DNA of 46,077 bases from Oscillospiraceae bacterium (GCA_017552325.1 JAFZQE010000080.1:1-46077); one strand, 5' to 3'. Positions 31,406-39,563 are shown, numbered from the stretch's first letter. Translations and numbers: made by a program. The notes: generated by a model from the letters alone, not told the origin.

Positions 31406-33109
31406 TTATTCGATGCCGCTCAGGTCAAAGTCTGCCAGCCACTTCGTCGCGGTCTCGCAGACCTCGCGGAGGCAGGCCTCGTCGAAGGGCGTCCTGAGCC
31501 CGGCGTTCTTGAGAAGATCGACGAAGCTGCGGCTGCCGCCCTGCACGGTGTAGGCCATGTAGTGCTTCCAGGCCTCGTCGTGATCCTTCCGCATCATCGC
31601 CCAGAACTCCAGCGCGACCGTCTGCGCCAGGCAGTAGTCGATGTAGTAGAACGGCGCCTCGTAGATGTGGCTCTGGCGCTGCCAGCCCTCGCCCTCGCTG
31701 TAGAAGGGGATCTCGCCGTCCAGCCGCATCCACGGCATATAGACGCCGAGGAGCCGCTTCCACTCGGCGTGGCGCTCGGCAGGCGTCAGCTCCGGCTTTT
31801 CGTAGACGATGTGCTGGAAGTGGTCGACCATGGTACCGTAGGGGATGAAGGTCAGCGCGTCGGCGAGATGGCTGTACATGAACTTCCGCGCGTCGGGGCC
31901 GAAGAAGCCCTCGGCGTTGCGCCAGCCGAAGAACTCCATGCTCATGGAGTGCACCTCGCAGGCCTCCGCGCTCGGATCCGCGTATTCGGTCGGGATGCGC
32001 TTGCGGTTCATCCAGTAGGCGAAGGCGTGGCCGGCCTCGTGCGTGACGACCTCGACGTCGCCCTGCGTGCCGTTGAAGTTGGCGAAGATGAAGGGGCGCT
32101 CGTACAGCGAGAGGTCGGTCTGATAGCCGCCGCCCTCCTTGCCCTCGGTGGAGAGCACGTCCATCAGCTCTTCTTCGCGCATCGTGCGGAAGAACTCGCT
32201 CGTCTCGGGGGAGAGCTCGTCGTAGAACTTCTGGCCCTGCGCCAGGATCTCGTCCGCCGTGCCCGCGGGGCGCGGGTTGCCGCTGCGGAACTGCAGCGCG
32301 GCGTCCGCGAAGGACAGGGGATAGGGCTTGCCGATCCGCTTCGCCTGCTCGCGCATGATCGAATCCGCGACCGGCACGAGGTATTTCCGCACCGCGGCGC
32401 GGAACTTCTCGACGTCTTCCCTGGTGTAGCAGTTGCGCTGCATGCGGTAATAGCCGAGCTGCGTGTGGCCGTCGAAGCCCAGCTTCCGGCCCATCGCGTC
32501 GCGCAGATGCGTCAGCTCGTCATAGATCGCGTCCAGGCGCTCCTGATGCTCCTTGTACCAGCTGCCCTCGGCCTTCCAGGCGGCGAGACGGCGCTCGTCG
32601 TCCGCGTCGGTAATGAAGGGGGTGAGCTGCGAGAGGGTATAGACGCCGCCCTCGAAGGGGATCTGCGCCGAGGCGATCAGCTTGCCGTATTCGGTGCTGA
32701 GCTCATTTTCCTTCTGCAGGTCCCCGATGATCTCGGGCGAGAAGGTCTTGCGGTCGATCTCGGCGTTCACAAACAGCAGATCGCCGTACTCGGCCTCAAA
32801 GTCTTTGCGGAAGGGCGAGGCGAGCATCGCCTCGATCCAGGCCTGCTCGTACTCTTCGAGCTCGGGGCCGATCTCGTCCCAGAACTCGATCTCGCCGTCG
32901 TAGAACTCGTCGCGCGTGTCGATCGAATGCCGGACGTAGGCCAGCGTGCTCATCGTGTCGACGGCTTTCTCCTCTTCTTCCTTCCTGAGGAAGACGGCCT
33001 TCGCTTCCTCGTAGCTTTTTGCGTTTTTGAGCTGTTCGGTCAGCTCCTGCAGATCATGCTTGACCGCTTCCGGGTCAGGTCTCTTGTAAGGCATTTCGGA
33101 AAACTTCAT
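31406..33109 (-). CDS. M3 family oligoendopeptidase (PepF-like)
   Basis: 567 residues. Zinc site H357-E-A-G-H361 with third ligand E385 in EACEVHSMSMEFF, preceded by FANFNGTQGDVEVVTHE and followed by YEAPFYYIDYCLAQ, all standard for the M3B oligoendopeptidases. Cytoplasmic; cuts short peptides. ATG with AGGAGG 7 bases upstream. 23 bases upstream of the beta-lactamase-like gene, so probably co-transcribed. Confidence 0.95.
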   Translation of the reverse strand: MKFSEMPYKRPDPEAVKHDLQELTEQLKNAKSYEEAKAVFLRKEEEEKAVDTMSTLAYVRHSIDTRDEFYDGEIEFWDEIGPELEEYEQAWIEAMLASPFRKDFEAEYGDLLFVNAEIDRKTFSPEIIGDLQKENELSTEYGKLIASAQIPFEGGVYTLSQLTPFITDADDERRLAAWKAEGSWYKEHQERLDAIYDELTHLRDAMGRKLGFDGHTQLGYYRMQRNCYTREDVEKFRAAVRKYLVPVADSIMREQAKRIGKPYPLSFADAALQFRSGNPRPAGTADEILAQGQKFYDELSPETSEFFRTMREEELMDVLSTEGKEGGGYQTDLSLYERPFIFANFNGTQGDVEVVTHEAGHAFAYWMNRKRIPTEYADPSAEACEVHSMSMEFFGWRNAEGFFGPDARKFMYSHLADALTFIPYGTMVDHFQHIVYEKPELTPAERHAEWKRLLGVYMPWMRLDGEIPFYSEGEGWQRQSHIYEAPFYYIDYCLAQTVALEFWAMMRKDHDEAWKHYMAYTVQGGSRSFVDLLKNAGLRTPFDEACLREVCETATKWLADFDLSGIE

Positions 33110-33156
33110 ATGGATCCTCCTGTCATTTCATTCGGCGGGAGCCGGTTCCGATCCCG

Positions 33157-34041
33157 TCAGAAATCCTTTCTCATGGTGTAAAATCGATGCCCCTTCGGGC
33201 AGTCCTCAATGGCGGTGATCACGGTGTAGCCATGTTTTTCGAAAAACGGCGCCTGCCAGTCCAAAAGCCAGACCAGCATGACGTAGGCACCCTTTTCCAT
33301 CGCCTCGCGCTCGGTCTCAAGCAAGAGCCGGGAGCCGAGGCCCATGCTGCGGTATGGCTCTTCCACCCACAGATCAATGCAGGCCTCACCCCAGTCGTCG
33401 ACCTCTGCGACGCAGGCGGCGATGAGATTGCCCTCGGCGTCAACGAGCTTTTTGTTCAGCGAGACCTCCTCGATCAACTCGGTCACATGGGCATTATTGT
33501 GCGAGCGCAGCCCGTTGATGATGGCTTCCCGGTCTTCCTTGCCGCCAAGACTGACCTCGTATTTTGCCTGCGCCTCGTTGTGGGACGGGACGTATGCCGG
33601 ACAGGGGAGGTCGAGCCGCTTCGCCAGGGTGTAATTTTCGTGTCCCCGCGGCCAGTTCTCGATCGTGCCGCAGTGTGTGTAGCCGTGCTTTTCGTAGAGG
33701 GGCCTTGCCTGGAAATCGAAAGTGCCCAGGGCCGAGAGGCTGCAGCCCTTTTCCCGGGAGATGCGCTCGGCCTCGCGGATCAGCATGGAGCCGAGACCCT
33801 GCCTGCGGTGCTTCTCGTCCACCCACAGGATGTCGAGGTCAGCGATCTTCCAGCGGTCGATCTCCAGGAGGCAGCCGCCGATGACGGTTCCGTCCCCGTC
33901 GGAGATTTTGAGCACGAATTCTTCTTCCTCGGCGCCCTCCACGGGCGGCACGACGGAGTAGTTATATTCCTCGAGCTTCTTTTCGATGAGCTCCTCGTCG
34001 CCCTCGTCGAAGGGCCTGAGCTCAAATCCATCGATCATCAT
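33157..34041 (-). CDS. Tandem GNAT acetyltransferase (two GNAT domains)
   Basis: 294 residues from ATG 34041 (GAGGAAC upstream). Both halves are GNAT folds with matching ends: DILWVDEKHRRQGLGSMLI ... PLYEKHGYTHCGTIENWPRG and CIDLWVEEPYRSMGLGSRLL ... PFFEKHGYTVITAIEDCPKG. The internal identity shows an in-gene duplication. Both acetyl-CoA loops (RRQGLG and RSMGLG) look usable. Acceptor unknown; tandem GNATs include aminoglycoside- and mycothiol-type enzymes. Confidence 0.9.
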   Translation of the reverse strand: MMIDGFELRPFDEGDEELIEKKLEEYNYSVVPPVEGAEEEEFVLKISDGDGTVIGGCLLEIDRWKIADLDILWVDEKHRRQGLGSMLIREAERISREKGCSLSALGTFDFQARPLYEKHGYTHCGTIENWPRGHENYTLAKRLDLPCPAYVPSHNEAQAKYEVSLGGKEDREAIINGLRSHNNAHVTELIEEVSLNKKLVDAEGNLIAACVAEVDDWGEACIDLWVEEPYRSMGLGSRLLLETEREAMEKGAYVMLVWLLDWQAPFFEKHGYTVITAIEDCPKGHRFYTMRKDF

Positions 34042-34137
34042 TGTCTTGTTCCTCTTTCTTAGATTCTGTTTCAGCCCTTCGCGCTCCGGAACAGCCCGGC
34101 TTTGATATCCATCATCCCGCAAAAGGGCTCTCTGGCC

Positions 34138-34878
34138 TTATTCGACCGTGAAGCAGATGTATTCGTGGCTGAATTCGTAGCCGAGCTTTTCCGCGAGCCG
34201 GACGGACATCATGTTCGCCGCGTCCCAGCTCGGGTACAGGCCGTCGTCCAGGCAGGACAGGATCATCGCGGCGCAGACGGCGCTTCCGATCCCCTTGTGC
34301 CGTTCCGCCTTCCCAGTGCCGACTTCGAGCTCGACGCCCCCGCGGTAGCGGGAATAGGACGAGGCGCCGGCGACGATCTTTCCGTCCTTCATGACGACGA
34401 AGCCGCGTCCGAGCTCGAAAAACTTTTCCTTCGAGCCGAATACGCAGACAAAGTCCCTGAAGTCCTCTTCGGCCATGCACAGTTCGTAGATCGCTTCGTC
34501 GATCCGGCGAAGCTCGTAGCCCGCGGGCAGCGCCCGAACCATGGCCTCCAGCTTTTCCCGGTCGAACCTCGTGTCCTTCCGGATCGCATAGCGGATCCGC
34601 TTATAGGCCGGGAAACTGGACTCGATCAGCCTGGCCCATTCGTCGTTCTGCGGCACCACCAGCATCCAGCGGTCCGGCTTGCCCCGCAGGAGCTCGAGAT
34701 CCGGCTCTCCCGCGCAGTAAATGAAATCGCCAATCACCGCCGTCGCGGATCTGGGGTTTTCCGGATCGGTCACAAAGACCTTTCCCATCACCCGCTGCAG
34801 GCAGGCGTAAATATCCGACTGCTCCCAGCCCTCAAACAGCTTTTCGGCTTTTGAGGTATCGGTTAGTTCGTAAATCAT
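34138..34878 (-). CDS. GNAT-family acetyltransferase (GNAT_acetyltran type)
   Basis: 246 residues. The N-terminal ~125 residues (IYACLQRVMGKVFVTDPENP, RWMLVVPQNDEW) are the helical-beta extension of the PF12746 group; the C-terminal half has IVAGASSYSRYRGGVELEVG, ERHKGIGSAVCAAMI and the PSWDAANMMSVRLAEKLGYE end. The family acetylates small amines; physiological substrates are mostly unknown. Lies 27 bases downstream of the GNAT-hydrolase fusion. Confidence 0.88.
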   Translation of the reverse strand: MIYELTDTSKAEKLFEGWEQSDIYACLQRVMGKVFVTDPENPRSATAVIGDFIYCAGEPDLELLRGKPDRWMLVVPQNDEWARLIESSFPAYKRIRYAIRKDTRFDREKLEAMVRALPAGYELRRIDEAIYELCMAEEDFRDFVCVFGSKEKFFELGRGFVVMKDGKIVAGASSYSRYRGGVELEVGTGKAERHKGIGSAVCAAMILSCLDDGLYPSWDAANMMSVRLAEKLGYEFSHEYICFTVE

Positions 34879-34905
34879 GGTATTCTCCGAAAAGGAATCC
34901 GTTTC

Positions 34906-36642
34906 TTACAGCTTTTTGCATGTCACGCCGTTGACGGTCAGGCTGCCCTCGCCGAAGACGATTTTGGCAATGCCGCCCTTGCGGCCGAAGGTCTTTTTCC
35001 CGATGGGATAGAGCCGGCTGGTGAATTCGCCGTCCTCGCCGTTGAACCTGCCGTGCAGACTGCCGTCCTCCAGGAAGACCTCGTCGACCCAGAAATCGGC
35101 GCCTTCGGGATGCTCGTAGCGGCCGCAGAAGGATTTCAGGGTCCGTTTGCCCGGCTCCTTTGCCGCATCCTCCTCCACGGTCTGGAACAGCTCGATGGCG
35201 ATCTCCGTCTGTTTCCAGTCCAGCTCTTCCGTCGCCCGGTTGAACATGCTGGCCACGCACAGATCCTCCCGCAGCGAGAAGATCCACTCCGTCACGAAGC
35301 CCTCGTTCCAGCCGCCGTGCTCGCCGACGTCGCCCCGCAGGTTGTAGACGCACAGACCGTAGTTGTCCATTACCGGCGTCAGCATGCGCCGCGCGGTCTT
35401 CTTTTTGAGAAAACCGCCCCTCCGGTAGCTTCTTGAGAGCGCAAGGCCGATCTTGACCAGCTCCGTCGGCGTCGCCCAGAGGCCCGCCGCCGCGTGCTCG
35501 GGATAATAGTGATAGCCGTGCGCGGGATCCTCTTTGAGCCCGAGCCTGCCGCCGAAGGCGGCGTTTTCGAGCAGTTCTTCGTCCAGAGGCTGGAAGAATC
35601 CGGTCCGGGTCAGGCCGAGGGGCTCGGCGACCTCCTTCCGGAAGGCCTCGCGCAGCGTCGTGCCGGTGATGCGGGTAAAGGCCAGCTCCGCCAGCGTGAT
35701 GCCGCCGCCGGAGTACATGTGCTGCTTGCCGTAGGGTTTGATCCGGCGCAGCTTCGGCGTGTTGCCCTTTCCGTTCAGCACGTCCTCGAGGCTGAGCTCT
35801 TCGTGATCCGCCCGGTAGCCCGGGAAGCCGTGCACATTGAAGCCCGCCGTGTGGCTGAGGAGCGCGGCGAAGCTCATAGGGCCCTTCCTGACGAATTCCG
35901 GCACGACGCCGGAAATGTCCGCGTCCAGGTCGATGATGCCCTTGTCCGCATAGCGCAGCAGCGTCAGGGCGAACATCGGCTTTGAGACCGAGCCCGCCTG
36001 GAAGAGCATATCCGGGTTCACCGGGAAGTCCTGCCCGAAGCGTCCGCTGCCGGAGCAGTAGGTGAGCAGATCGCCGTCTCCGTCATGGACGGCGACGCTG
36101 ATGCCGTAGCCCTTCTTTCCCTTGAGGCGCATACGCATGTCCACGTTGACTCCGTAAAAATCCTTGATCAGCTTGTTCGGGCCCTTGAGCATCCGCATCA
36201 GCACGGCCTCGTCGTCGCTGATGATGCCGGTCTCGCGGAAGCCGAACTTGTGATAAACATGCAGGCCGCGCTCGTTCTCCGGCTCGGTGGACAGATAGAG
36301 CCGGTCCGCGCCGTTGTCGCGGAAATACTTGATGATCTCCTGCATGGCAGCCTGGCCGTAGCCCTTGCCCTGTTCCTCTTTGTCGATCATGAAGCGCCAG
36401 AGCCAGTAGCGGTCATCCTCTTCCTCCGCCTCCGGATCAAAGGCGAACATGCAGAAGCCGACCAGCCTGTCGTCGGCGTAGATTGCAAACGGGCGCGCAC
36501 AGCCCGGATCCTCGGCATTGGCTTCGGCCGCCTGCCGCAGAGAGGTTTTGTTGGACGCGACGAAGGGCTGGTCCTCGCGCACGGAGAGCGCCAGAACGGC
36601 CTCCCGGTTGTTTTCGTCTATGGGTCTGAGTTCGATTTTCAT
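34906..36642 (-). CDS. Fusion of GNAT acetyltransferase and beta-lactamase-like serine hydrolase
   Basis: 578 residues from ATG 36642 (GGGAGGAAAC upstream). Residues 1-152: a GNAT domain with EEQGKGYGQAAM as acetyl-CoA loop and ERGLHVYHKFGFRETG. Residues ~155-480: a class C/esterase-type domain with S218-V-S-K221, a YSG motif (HMYSGGGIT) and EHGGWNEG as the third motif. Residues ~485-578: the same C-terminal domain as copy B (LYPIGKKTFGRKGGI, LTVNGVTCKKL). No signal peptide. The open frame extends far upstream but that part is the shadow of rsgA. It overlaps the rsgA stop by 4 bases (ATGA). Acetylation and hydrolysis of the same small molecule, for example an antibiotic or peptide, is an inference. 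Confidence 0.9.
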   Translation of the reverse strand: MKIELRPIDENNREAVLALSVREDQPFVASNKTSLRQAAEANAEDPGCARPFAIYADDRLVGFCMFAFDPEAEEEDDRYWLWRFMIDKEEQGKGYGQAAMQEIIKYFRDNGADRLYLSTEPENERGLHVYHKFGFRETGIISDDEAVLMRMLKGPNKLIKDFYGVNVDMRMRLKGKKGYGISVAVHDGDGDLLTYCSGSGRFGQDFPVNPDMLFQAGSVSKPMFALTLLRYADKGIIDLDADISGVVPEFVRKGPMSFAALLSHTAGFNVHGFPGYRADHEELSLEDVLNGKGNTPKLRRIKPYGKQHMYSGGGITLAELAFTRITGTTLREAFRKEVAEPLGLTRTGFFQPLDEELLENAAFGGRLGLKEDPAHGYHYYPEHAAAGLWATPTELVKIGLALSRSYRRGGFLKKKTARRMLTPVMDNYGLCVYNLRGDVGEHGGWNEGFVTEWIFSLREDLCVASMFNRATEELDWKQTEIAIELFQTVEEDAAKEPGKRTLKSFCGRYEHPEGADFWVDEVFLEDGSLHGRFNGEDGEFTSRLYPIGKKTFGRKGGIAKIVFGEGSLTVNGVTCKKL

Positions 36643-37634
36643 GTTGTTTCCTCCCGATCTGTTCCGATCTTTTTGTTCTTTTTGTATTCTTTGGCCAGCT
36701 TCGATATGGCCTTCTTTTTGGCGCGGTTGTCGGTGTTCTCCGCTTCCAGGCTCCGGTAAAGCGTCCATCGCTCCATGGACAGCGCGCCGCTCGCGAGCGC
36801 TGCCTTGACCGCGCAGCCCGGCTCGGTCTCGTGCCGGCAGTCGCGGAAGCGGCACATGCCTTCCAGCGCGGCGATGTCGGAGAAGGTCCGGTCGATCCCT
36901 TCCTCCGCCCTCGCCATGCCGATCTCGCGCATGCCCGGCGTATCGATGACGGACACGCCGTTTTTCAGCCGGATCAGCTGCCGGTGGGTCGTCGTGTGCC
37001 GTCCCGTGGAATCGGAGGCCCGGACTTCGCCGGTCTTCATGATCTCCTCGCCCGCGATCGCGTTGATGAGCGTGGACTTGCCCGCGCCGGAGGAGCCCAT
37101 CAGACAGATGGTCCTGCCCGGCGCAAAGTATTCCGCCAGTTCGTCCAGGCCGGTCCCGTTCGGCGCGGAGACCGCGTGGACGCGGATCTGATCCGAAATC
37201 GTCCGCACCTCGCGGACGTATCTGTCGACGTCGCCGCAGAGATCCGCCTTGGTGAGGACCGCGACGGGGACCGCGCCGCCCTGCAGCGCGACGCCGGCGT
37301 AGCGGGCGATCCGGTTGTAGCTGTAGTCTTCGTTCAGCGAGGTGACGATGAAGCAGTAGTCCGCGTTGGCGACCATGTACTGCATCACGCCGGTCCTGGC
37401 CTGGTCGGGCCGCTGAAGGAAGCTCTTTCTCTCGCAGACCGACCGGATCACCGAGTCGCCCGCGGGATTGTAAGTGAATGTGACGTAATCCCCGACGACC
37501 GGCCACCGGTCCGCCGGCTCGTCCCGGAAGCTCCCCCTGAGCCTGGCGGGGATCTCCCGATCTTCAAAATCTATGGTGAAGCTGTTCTTTCTGACGGCAG
37601 AGATCCTGCCCAGCTTCTCCTGTTCGTGAGTCAT
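36639..37634 (-). CDS. rsgA: Ribosome small-subunit-dependent GTPase RsgA
   Basis: 331 residues. N-terminal OB fold (GRISAVRKNSFTIDFEDREI), then the circularly permuted GTPase with G4 TKAD (128-131) before G1 GSSGAGKST (180-188) and G3 DTPG (231-234), and the zinc knuckle C261, C266, H268, C274. RsgA helps late 30S maturation and checks the decoding site. In most Firmicutes rsgA lies with prkC-prpC and rpe; here it instead heads a GNAT/hydrolase operon behind an attenuator-like leader, which suggests a second, specialised copy. This would need the rest of the genome to confirm. Confidence 0.93.
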   Translation of the reverse strand: MTHEQEKLGRISAVRKNSFTIDFEDREIPARLRGSFRDEPADRWPVVGDYVTFTYNPAGDSVIRSVCERKSFLQRPDQARTGVMQYMVANADYCFIVTSLNEDYSYNRIARYAGVALQGGAVPVAVLTKADLCGDVDRYVREVRTISDQIRVHAVSAPNGTGLDELAEYFAPGRTICLMGSSGAGKSTLINAIAGEEIMKTGEVRASDSTGRHTTTHRQLIRLKNGVSVIDTPGMREIGMARAEEGIDRTFSDIAALEGMCRFRDCRHETEPGCAVKAALASGALSMERWTLYRSLEAENTDNRAKKKAISKLAKEYKKNKKIGTDREETT

Positions 37635-37671
37635 TCTTTCATCTCCGTTTCCTGTATTGTTCGGCGTATGG

Positions 37672-37833
37672 AGACCTCGCCGTCACGAAACGGGCAAAAA
37701 GAAAAACCGTGACGAAAAGCCACGGTTCCAGAATCTGTAACGATCAACAGCCAAAAGAAAACCGCGACAAAGCAGCCACGGTCAACAAACGGGGATCCTG
37801 AGGGGATCAAAAAATGCAAACCGAGGTCTTCAT
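37672..37833 (-). promoter_or_regulatory. Attenuator-like leader of the rsgA operon
   Basis: Read on the minus strand. Two related ~30-nt hairpins occur in tandem: ACCGTGGCTGCTTTGTCGCG with GTTTTCTTTT (37785-37750) and ACCGTGGCTTTTCGTCACGG with TTTTTCTTTT (37727-37692). AGACCTCG (37829-37822), inside the leader ORF, can pair with CGAGGTCT (37679-37672). CGTCACG in hairpin 2 can pair with CGTGACG just downstream, breaking the terminator. Competing pairings plus a leader peptide are the hallmarks of ribosome-mediated attenuation, often seen before ribosome-antibiotic resistance genes. Confidence 0.6.
37807..37833 (-). CDS. Putative 8-codon leader peptide (MKTSVCIF)
   Basis: ATG AAG ACC TCG GTT TGC ATT TTT TGA on the minus strand, 80-90 nt after the promoter and directly before the terminator hairpins. 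Its codons contain the 5' arm of the long-range AGACCTCG/CGAGGTCT pairing, so a ribosome stalled here would change the fold. The SD is weak. A further in-frame reading (37819-37631, TTG start) would overlap the rsgA start by 4 bases, but I treat it as RNA structure. Confidence 0.45.
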   Translation of the reverse strand: MKTSVCIF

Positions 37834-37921
37834 ACCATATTCACTTGCAGACAGATTCTTTTTCATGATCATGGACAAATACCTCGCTTTCTTCATAATG
37901 TCGTTTTTCAACGCGGCTCAA

Positions 37922-37950
37922 ACTATATCAGATATGCGCCGGAAAGTCAA
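37922..37950 (-). promoter_or_regulatory. Promoter of the rsgA operon
   Basis: On the minus strand TTGACT (37950-37945), 17-base spacer, TATAGT (37927-37922). Transcription from about 37915 gives a ~280-nt leader before rsgA. Confidence 0.8.
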
Positions 37951-37953
37951 GAC

Positions 37954-37993
37954 GAAAAAGCTCTTTTGCCCGTCTGACAAAAGAGCTTTTTCG
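37954..37993. terminator. Bidirectional terminator downstream of the lipoprotein gene
   Basis: GAAAAAGCTCTTTTG-cccgtctga-CAAAAGAGCTTTTTC; serves the minus-strand lipoprotein gene just before the rsgA promoter. Confidence 0.85.
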
Positions 37994-38036
37994 TTCGATA
38001 TCAAAGTGGGATGCGGCCGATCGCGGCCGGCTTGGC

Positions 38037-39152
38037 TTATCTTTCGATGAGCGTGAGGGTGTTCAGAAGATAGTTGAAGCGTCTTCCGAAGCCCTCGGCC
38101 GCCTCGGCGGCGTAGTGCGCTCTGGCGACGATGCAGCCCTCGCCCGCGGGAATGATGTACACCGCCTGCAGCTGATCCGCCATGTTGTTGGTGCCCTTGA
38201 TCACGGAGGCCTCGATGTAGATGCTTTCGCCCGCGCCCGCAAGCTCGCGCGTGCTCTCAAGGAGCTCATACTCCGCGGAAAGTTCCGCCCTCACGGCCTC
38301 TGCGGCGGCGTCGGCGTCCTCGGCGACAAAGCTCAGATCGAGATAGTTCTCGGGATTCTGAGGATCATCCCAGACGGAGACGAAGCGCTCGCGGTCCGCA
38401 TCGCTCTGCCGCACGAAGCTCTCGTAGTCGTAATCCATTTCGAAACCAAGCGTTTCGCGGCGGAGATGCTCGTACTGAACGGTCTCCTCCATGCCCTCGA
38501 GGATGATGACCGCCTCGAAGCGCTCGCCGTCCTCTCTGCCGCTTTCGGCGGCGGGAGTCGCCGGGACGCACAGCGCCTCCGCGATCGCCTGCAGATCAAA
38601 GCCGTCCAGGTCCTTCGCCGTGACGCTGAGAGAATAGGAGATCCCGCTTGCGGCGTCGTACCAGGTGCAGAGATCGGCCCACTCGTCCTCGCCGACATAG
38701 CGGAAGCAGGCGCCGGACTTCGCGCTCTCCGTCCAGTTCTGAAGCGTCATCCCGGTCTGCGCGGTCCAGGTGTAGAACATGCCGGAAATATCCGCGTCCT
38801 TGTCGTTGGTCGCCTGCTCTCTGGCCGTGTAGGACATGCCGTCCAGGTCAAAGCTGAGCTGGACCAGAGCGGGCGCGCCTTCGGTCTCCATGACGCTCCA
38901 GCATACGTTTTCCGCGCCGTCCGGAGCCCGGAGAGCGCCGGGGCAAAGCGTCCTGGCCTCGTCCTCCGTGACCTCGCGCCAGGGGTTGGGCATGCCGACG
39001 ACTTCATCCTGCGGCGTCTCTTCGCTCTTCGGCGCCTCTTCGGCGGAAGCGGCGGGAGCTTCAGGCTCGGAAGGGGCGGCGGGCTTTGCCTGCCCGCAGG
39101 CCGTCAGCGCCAGCATGGCGATCAGTACAATCAGTGCAATTATTCTTTTCAT
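38037..39152 (-). CDS. Hypothetical lipoprotein
   Basis: 371 residues. Signal peptide KRIIALIVLIAMLALTACGQ with lipobox LTAC (Cys19), then a Pro/Ala/Glu-rich spacer (20-50) and two repeated-looking halves: one with SFDLDGMSYTAREQATNDKD and a second with ETLGFEMDYDYESFVRQ and ARAHYAAEAAEGFGRRFNYL. The ending resembles PsbP/DUF4367-type substrate or stress lipoproteins of Clostridia, but no family is certain. Surface-exposed, unknown role. ATG with GAAAGTGAG upstream. Confidence 0.85.
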   Translation of the reverse strand: MKRIIALIVLIAMLALTACGQAKPAAPSEPEAPAASAEEAPKSEETPQDEVVGMPNPWREVTEDEARTLCPGALRAPDGAENVCWSVMETEGAPALVQLSFDLDGMSYTAREQATNDKDADISGMFYTWTAQTGMTLQNWTESAKSGACFRYVGEDEWADLCTWYDAASGISYSLSVTAKDLDGFDLQAIAEALCVPATPAAESGREDGERFEAVIILEGMEETVQYEHLRRETLGFEMDYDYESFVRQSDADRERFVSVWDDPQNPENYLDLSFVAEDADAAAEAVRAELSAEYELLESTRELAGAGESIYIEASVIKGTNNMADQLQAVYIIPAGEGCIVARAHYAAEAAEGFGRRFNYLLNTLTLIER

Positions 39153-39248
39153 GATTCGTTCTCACTTTCTTTTTCATTTTCATCAGAGGAGGAAACCGCA
39201 GCTTCGGCGTGGAGACGCGCTCGGCTCCTCTCCGTGCTTCTGTTTCGC

Positions 39249-39254
39249 ATTATA
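39249..39254 (-). promoter_or_regulatory. -10 box of the lipoprotein gene
   Basis: Perfect TATAAT on the minus strand; the base positions for a -35 hold only CTTTCT, so an activator is probably needed. Confidence 0.55.
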
Positions 39255-39319
39255 GCGAAAATGAAAAGAAAAGAAAGGGCAAAGCGGGGAAATTCAGAAT
39301 TCTTCATAATATGACGGCG

Positions 39320-39352
39320 TTAGAAAAGTGTTAGAAAAACGTTAGAAATCGG
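39320..39352. promoter_or_regulatory. Three 11-bp direct repeats, likely activator site
   Basis: GTTAGAAAAGT, GTTAGAAAAAC, GTTAGAAATCG in exact 11-base register, centred about 90 bases upstream of the expected lipoprotein transcription start. One helical turn per repeat is typical of OmpR/PhoB-family regulator sites. Confidence 0.6.
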
Positions 39353-39423
39353 CCTTTTGTCGAAGGAAAGCGGGAATCGGCGAGAAAATGAACTTGTCTA
39401 AAAAGTTCTTAAATACATAAAAA

Positions 39424-39451
39424 TGACCTCAAATCTTTCGATTTGAGGTCA
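39424..39451 (-). terminator. Terminator A behind a tRNA 3' end copy
   Basis: TGACCTCAAATC-tttc-GATTTGAGGTCA, 12-bp perfect stem; on the minus strand it is followed by TTTTTATG and preceded by a GCGCACCA end. Confidence 0.8.
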
Positions 39452-39456
39452 AAATG

Positions 39457-39478
39457 TGGTGCGCGAGGCGGGACTTGA
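39457..39478 (-). other. Second copy of the tRNA 3' end (old attachment site)
   Basis: 22 bases identical to 39607-39628 (minus strand TCAAGTCCCGCCTCGCGCAC plus CA): half a T arm, acceptor strand and CCA of a tRNA, here cut off from any tRNA body. Confidence 0.75.
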
Positions 39479-39557
39479 CCTCCGCTGCGGCGGAGGCCAG
39501 GTCGCGGCTCTGACGTGCCCCCGGCACGTCATTCACTACCGCTCCCGTTCAAGTCCC
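39470..39557. repeat. 88-bp double-hairpin element bounded by GGGACTTGA/TCAAGTCCC
   Basis: Perfect 9-bp inverted ends (39470-39478 and 39549-39557), the left one being the T-loop of the tRNA remnant. Inside are CCTCCGC...GCGGAGG (39479-39496) and TGACGTGCC-ccc-GGCACGTCA (39511-39531). The rest of the 687-base gene-free interval holds the repeats, terminators and attachment site listed here and an AT-rich stretch (39660-39839) next to the integrase gene. Confidence 0.6.
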
Positions 39558-39563
39558 ACGGAT

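Noticed and set aside
34906-37506. 866-codon frame suggesting a larger fusion
   Set aside because: The part before 36642 is the shadow of rsgA; a good SD and ATG at 36642 define the real start.
37631-37819. 62-codon ORF overlapping the rsgA start by 4 bases
   Set aside because: It needs a TTG start without SD and runs through both terminator hairpins; the 8-codon ORF just upstream fits an attenuator better. Translation cannot be excluded.
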